Below, in pieces: positions 63,036-64,000 of a stretch of DNA of 64,000 nucleotides (the first letter of the stretch is position 1; every line of letters begins with the position of its first letter). The DNA lies in NCBI GenBank assembly GCA_024760905.1, contig CM045731.1:18506001-18570000 (forward strand). Direction: 5' to 3'. Under the pieces are notes generated by a model, which was not told the DNA's origin, did not search any database, and saw only the letters and a program-made list of their open reading frames with translations. The position numbers were made by a program, and so were the translations under genes. Source of the DNA: Plotosus lineatus. Lineage: Eukaryota > Chordata > Actinopteri > Siluriformes > Plotosidae.

Positions 63036-63627
63036 CCCCATTTCACTGGAGCATGGCAGACTTACAGAAGCAAAAATGTCATCCGCAAATGTTCCGCAAT
63101 TACTTCCGTATGCTTCCAGCAGGCCAAAATATTCCATGAACGTGCTTTTGAACATGTTCAAAAGCACGTTCAAAAAAAAAAAAAAAAAATTCCGTGAGTG
63201 TTCCGTGCTCTACACACATTCAGCACCATCAGTAGCAGCGGCATCATACCAAGCGCTTGCCGGGTGCTTTGCCCCTCACTTTAAGACATGGCCCCTGAAG
63301 ACCGATCGATGGCACACCGTGAGTATTTCACCTTCTTCTGATTCACTGATCCACTGCTGATTGTGGTTTGCTTGAGACTTCGATCGAGTCTGCATGATCA
63401 TCCTCCTCATGCCAAATTTAGTGCCATGTTTAAACCGCCTTATAATAAATGAGGAAATTCAAAGCGAGGTTCAGAGATGCAGAGAGGCACAGACTTAATC
63501 GGAGGGATTTCCACTTTTCCGTAGGGTTTTCACCCATTTTCGTGTAAAATTGCCGAAGCTCATCCGTAGACTGCGTTCCATGCCTTTCCGTTACGATCGT
63601 TGCATGCCGTGCTCCAGTGAAATGGGG
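63036..63627. mobile_element. Inverted-repeat element of about 590 bp
   Basis: The left end CCCCATTTCACTGGAGCATG is an inverted copy of the right end GCCGTGCTCCAGTGAAATGG GG. The target duplication is unclear. It contains a perfect 34-bp palindrome (63138-63171) followed by an A-run. No coding region recognised. Confidence 0.7.
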
Positions 63628-63629
63628 TT

Positions 63630-64000
63630 ATTAACCACTGTATACAGCTGGGCTTTAAGTAAAAATAGTCAGAGGCTTGCCTGAAAGGCAGTTTAAGCAG
63701 GGAAACCCATCATCACCTTGGGAAGCAAGGAGGTTGTAGTCTCATGCTGTGGGGATGCTTATGCATTGGTAGATGCCAGGTACAATACAGACTTGAGAGA
63801 AACATACGTACAGCCAAATAAAGGGAAATCCCAGAAGAAAAGCTGTGGAGAACTGTCATCATCCAACCAGGCAACAAACTCCAACAAGCTTTTTGATAAA
63901 ACTATAATAGAGTGGTTGAAAACCAATAACCTGAATGTGTACGAATTGTCCAGCTGATGTTAGCGATATTTCTGGTCTAACTAGCATGAATTGTTAGCAC
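63630..64000. other. Right edge of the window, unassigned
   Basis: A plus-strand frame of 79 codons (63718-63957) is open but shows no domain I recognise. No gfus exon was found here. Confidence 0.35.

Noticed and set aside
63718..63957. 79-residue plus-strand frame as a gene
   Set aside because: No domain, no splice context and no similarity that I recognise.

Overview
The window is nuclear DNA from a vertebrate, most probably a teleost fish. Genes are broken into short GT/AG-bounded exons, non-coding DNA is dense with (TA)n, (CA)n and (TATC)-like repeats, and RTE-like and L2-like LINEs, tRNA-headed SINEs, Tigger/pogo-like and hAT elements lie in and between the genes. There is no bacterial-type gene organisation. 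The species cannot be named from the sequence alone.

All four recognisable multi-exon genes are on the minus strand. From right to left: (1) the 3' half of gfus (GDP-L-fucose synthase, five exons, 58313-62468, running off the right side); (2) pycr3 (pyrroline-5-carboxylate reductase 3, seven coding exons, 30771-41589, apparently complete); (3) eef1d (translation elongation factor 1-delta, 9265-19284), including the upstream alternative exon that makes the long isoform; (4) the signal-peptide end and seven calcium-binding EGF domains of a secreted or membrane protein (615-6362, running off the left side). The block eef1d-pycr3-gfus, all on one strand, matches from memory the vertebrate EEF1D-PYCR3-GFUS neighbourhood (human 8q24.3), which supports the gene calls. 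Between pycr3 and gfus a single N-terminal exon of a ZSWIM-like gene sits behind a compact candidate promoter (YY1-like, E-box and CRE motifs).

The rest is mobile DNA. About 2.2 kb and 3.2 kb copies of an RTE-type LINE (24508-26703 minus; 48870-52081 plus) and an L2-type LINE (43750-46000 plus) are all inactivated. At least four Tigger-like families with TA target sites and CAG...CTG ends occur, several nested in one another. At least four hAT elements can be recognised by 8-bp target duplications. A 1.4-kb inverted-repeat element (56045-57436) carries a THAP zinc-finger exon. SINEs here are modular: different tRNA-like heads share a tail, and one head occurs with two tails, one of which matches parts of the resident RTE LINE. 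Intron 2 of pycr3 holds a 27-copy, 33-bp minisatellite embedded in older, decayed units, and an hAT element has inserted into those older units.

No new biochemical system is proven. The points most worth a second look are the SINE/LINE chimeras, the reiterated motif of the long eEF1D exon, the THAP element, a conserved unrecognised reading frame shared by two DNA-transposon copies, and the minisatellite.
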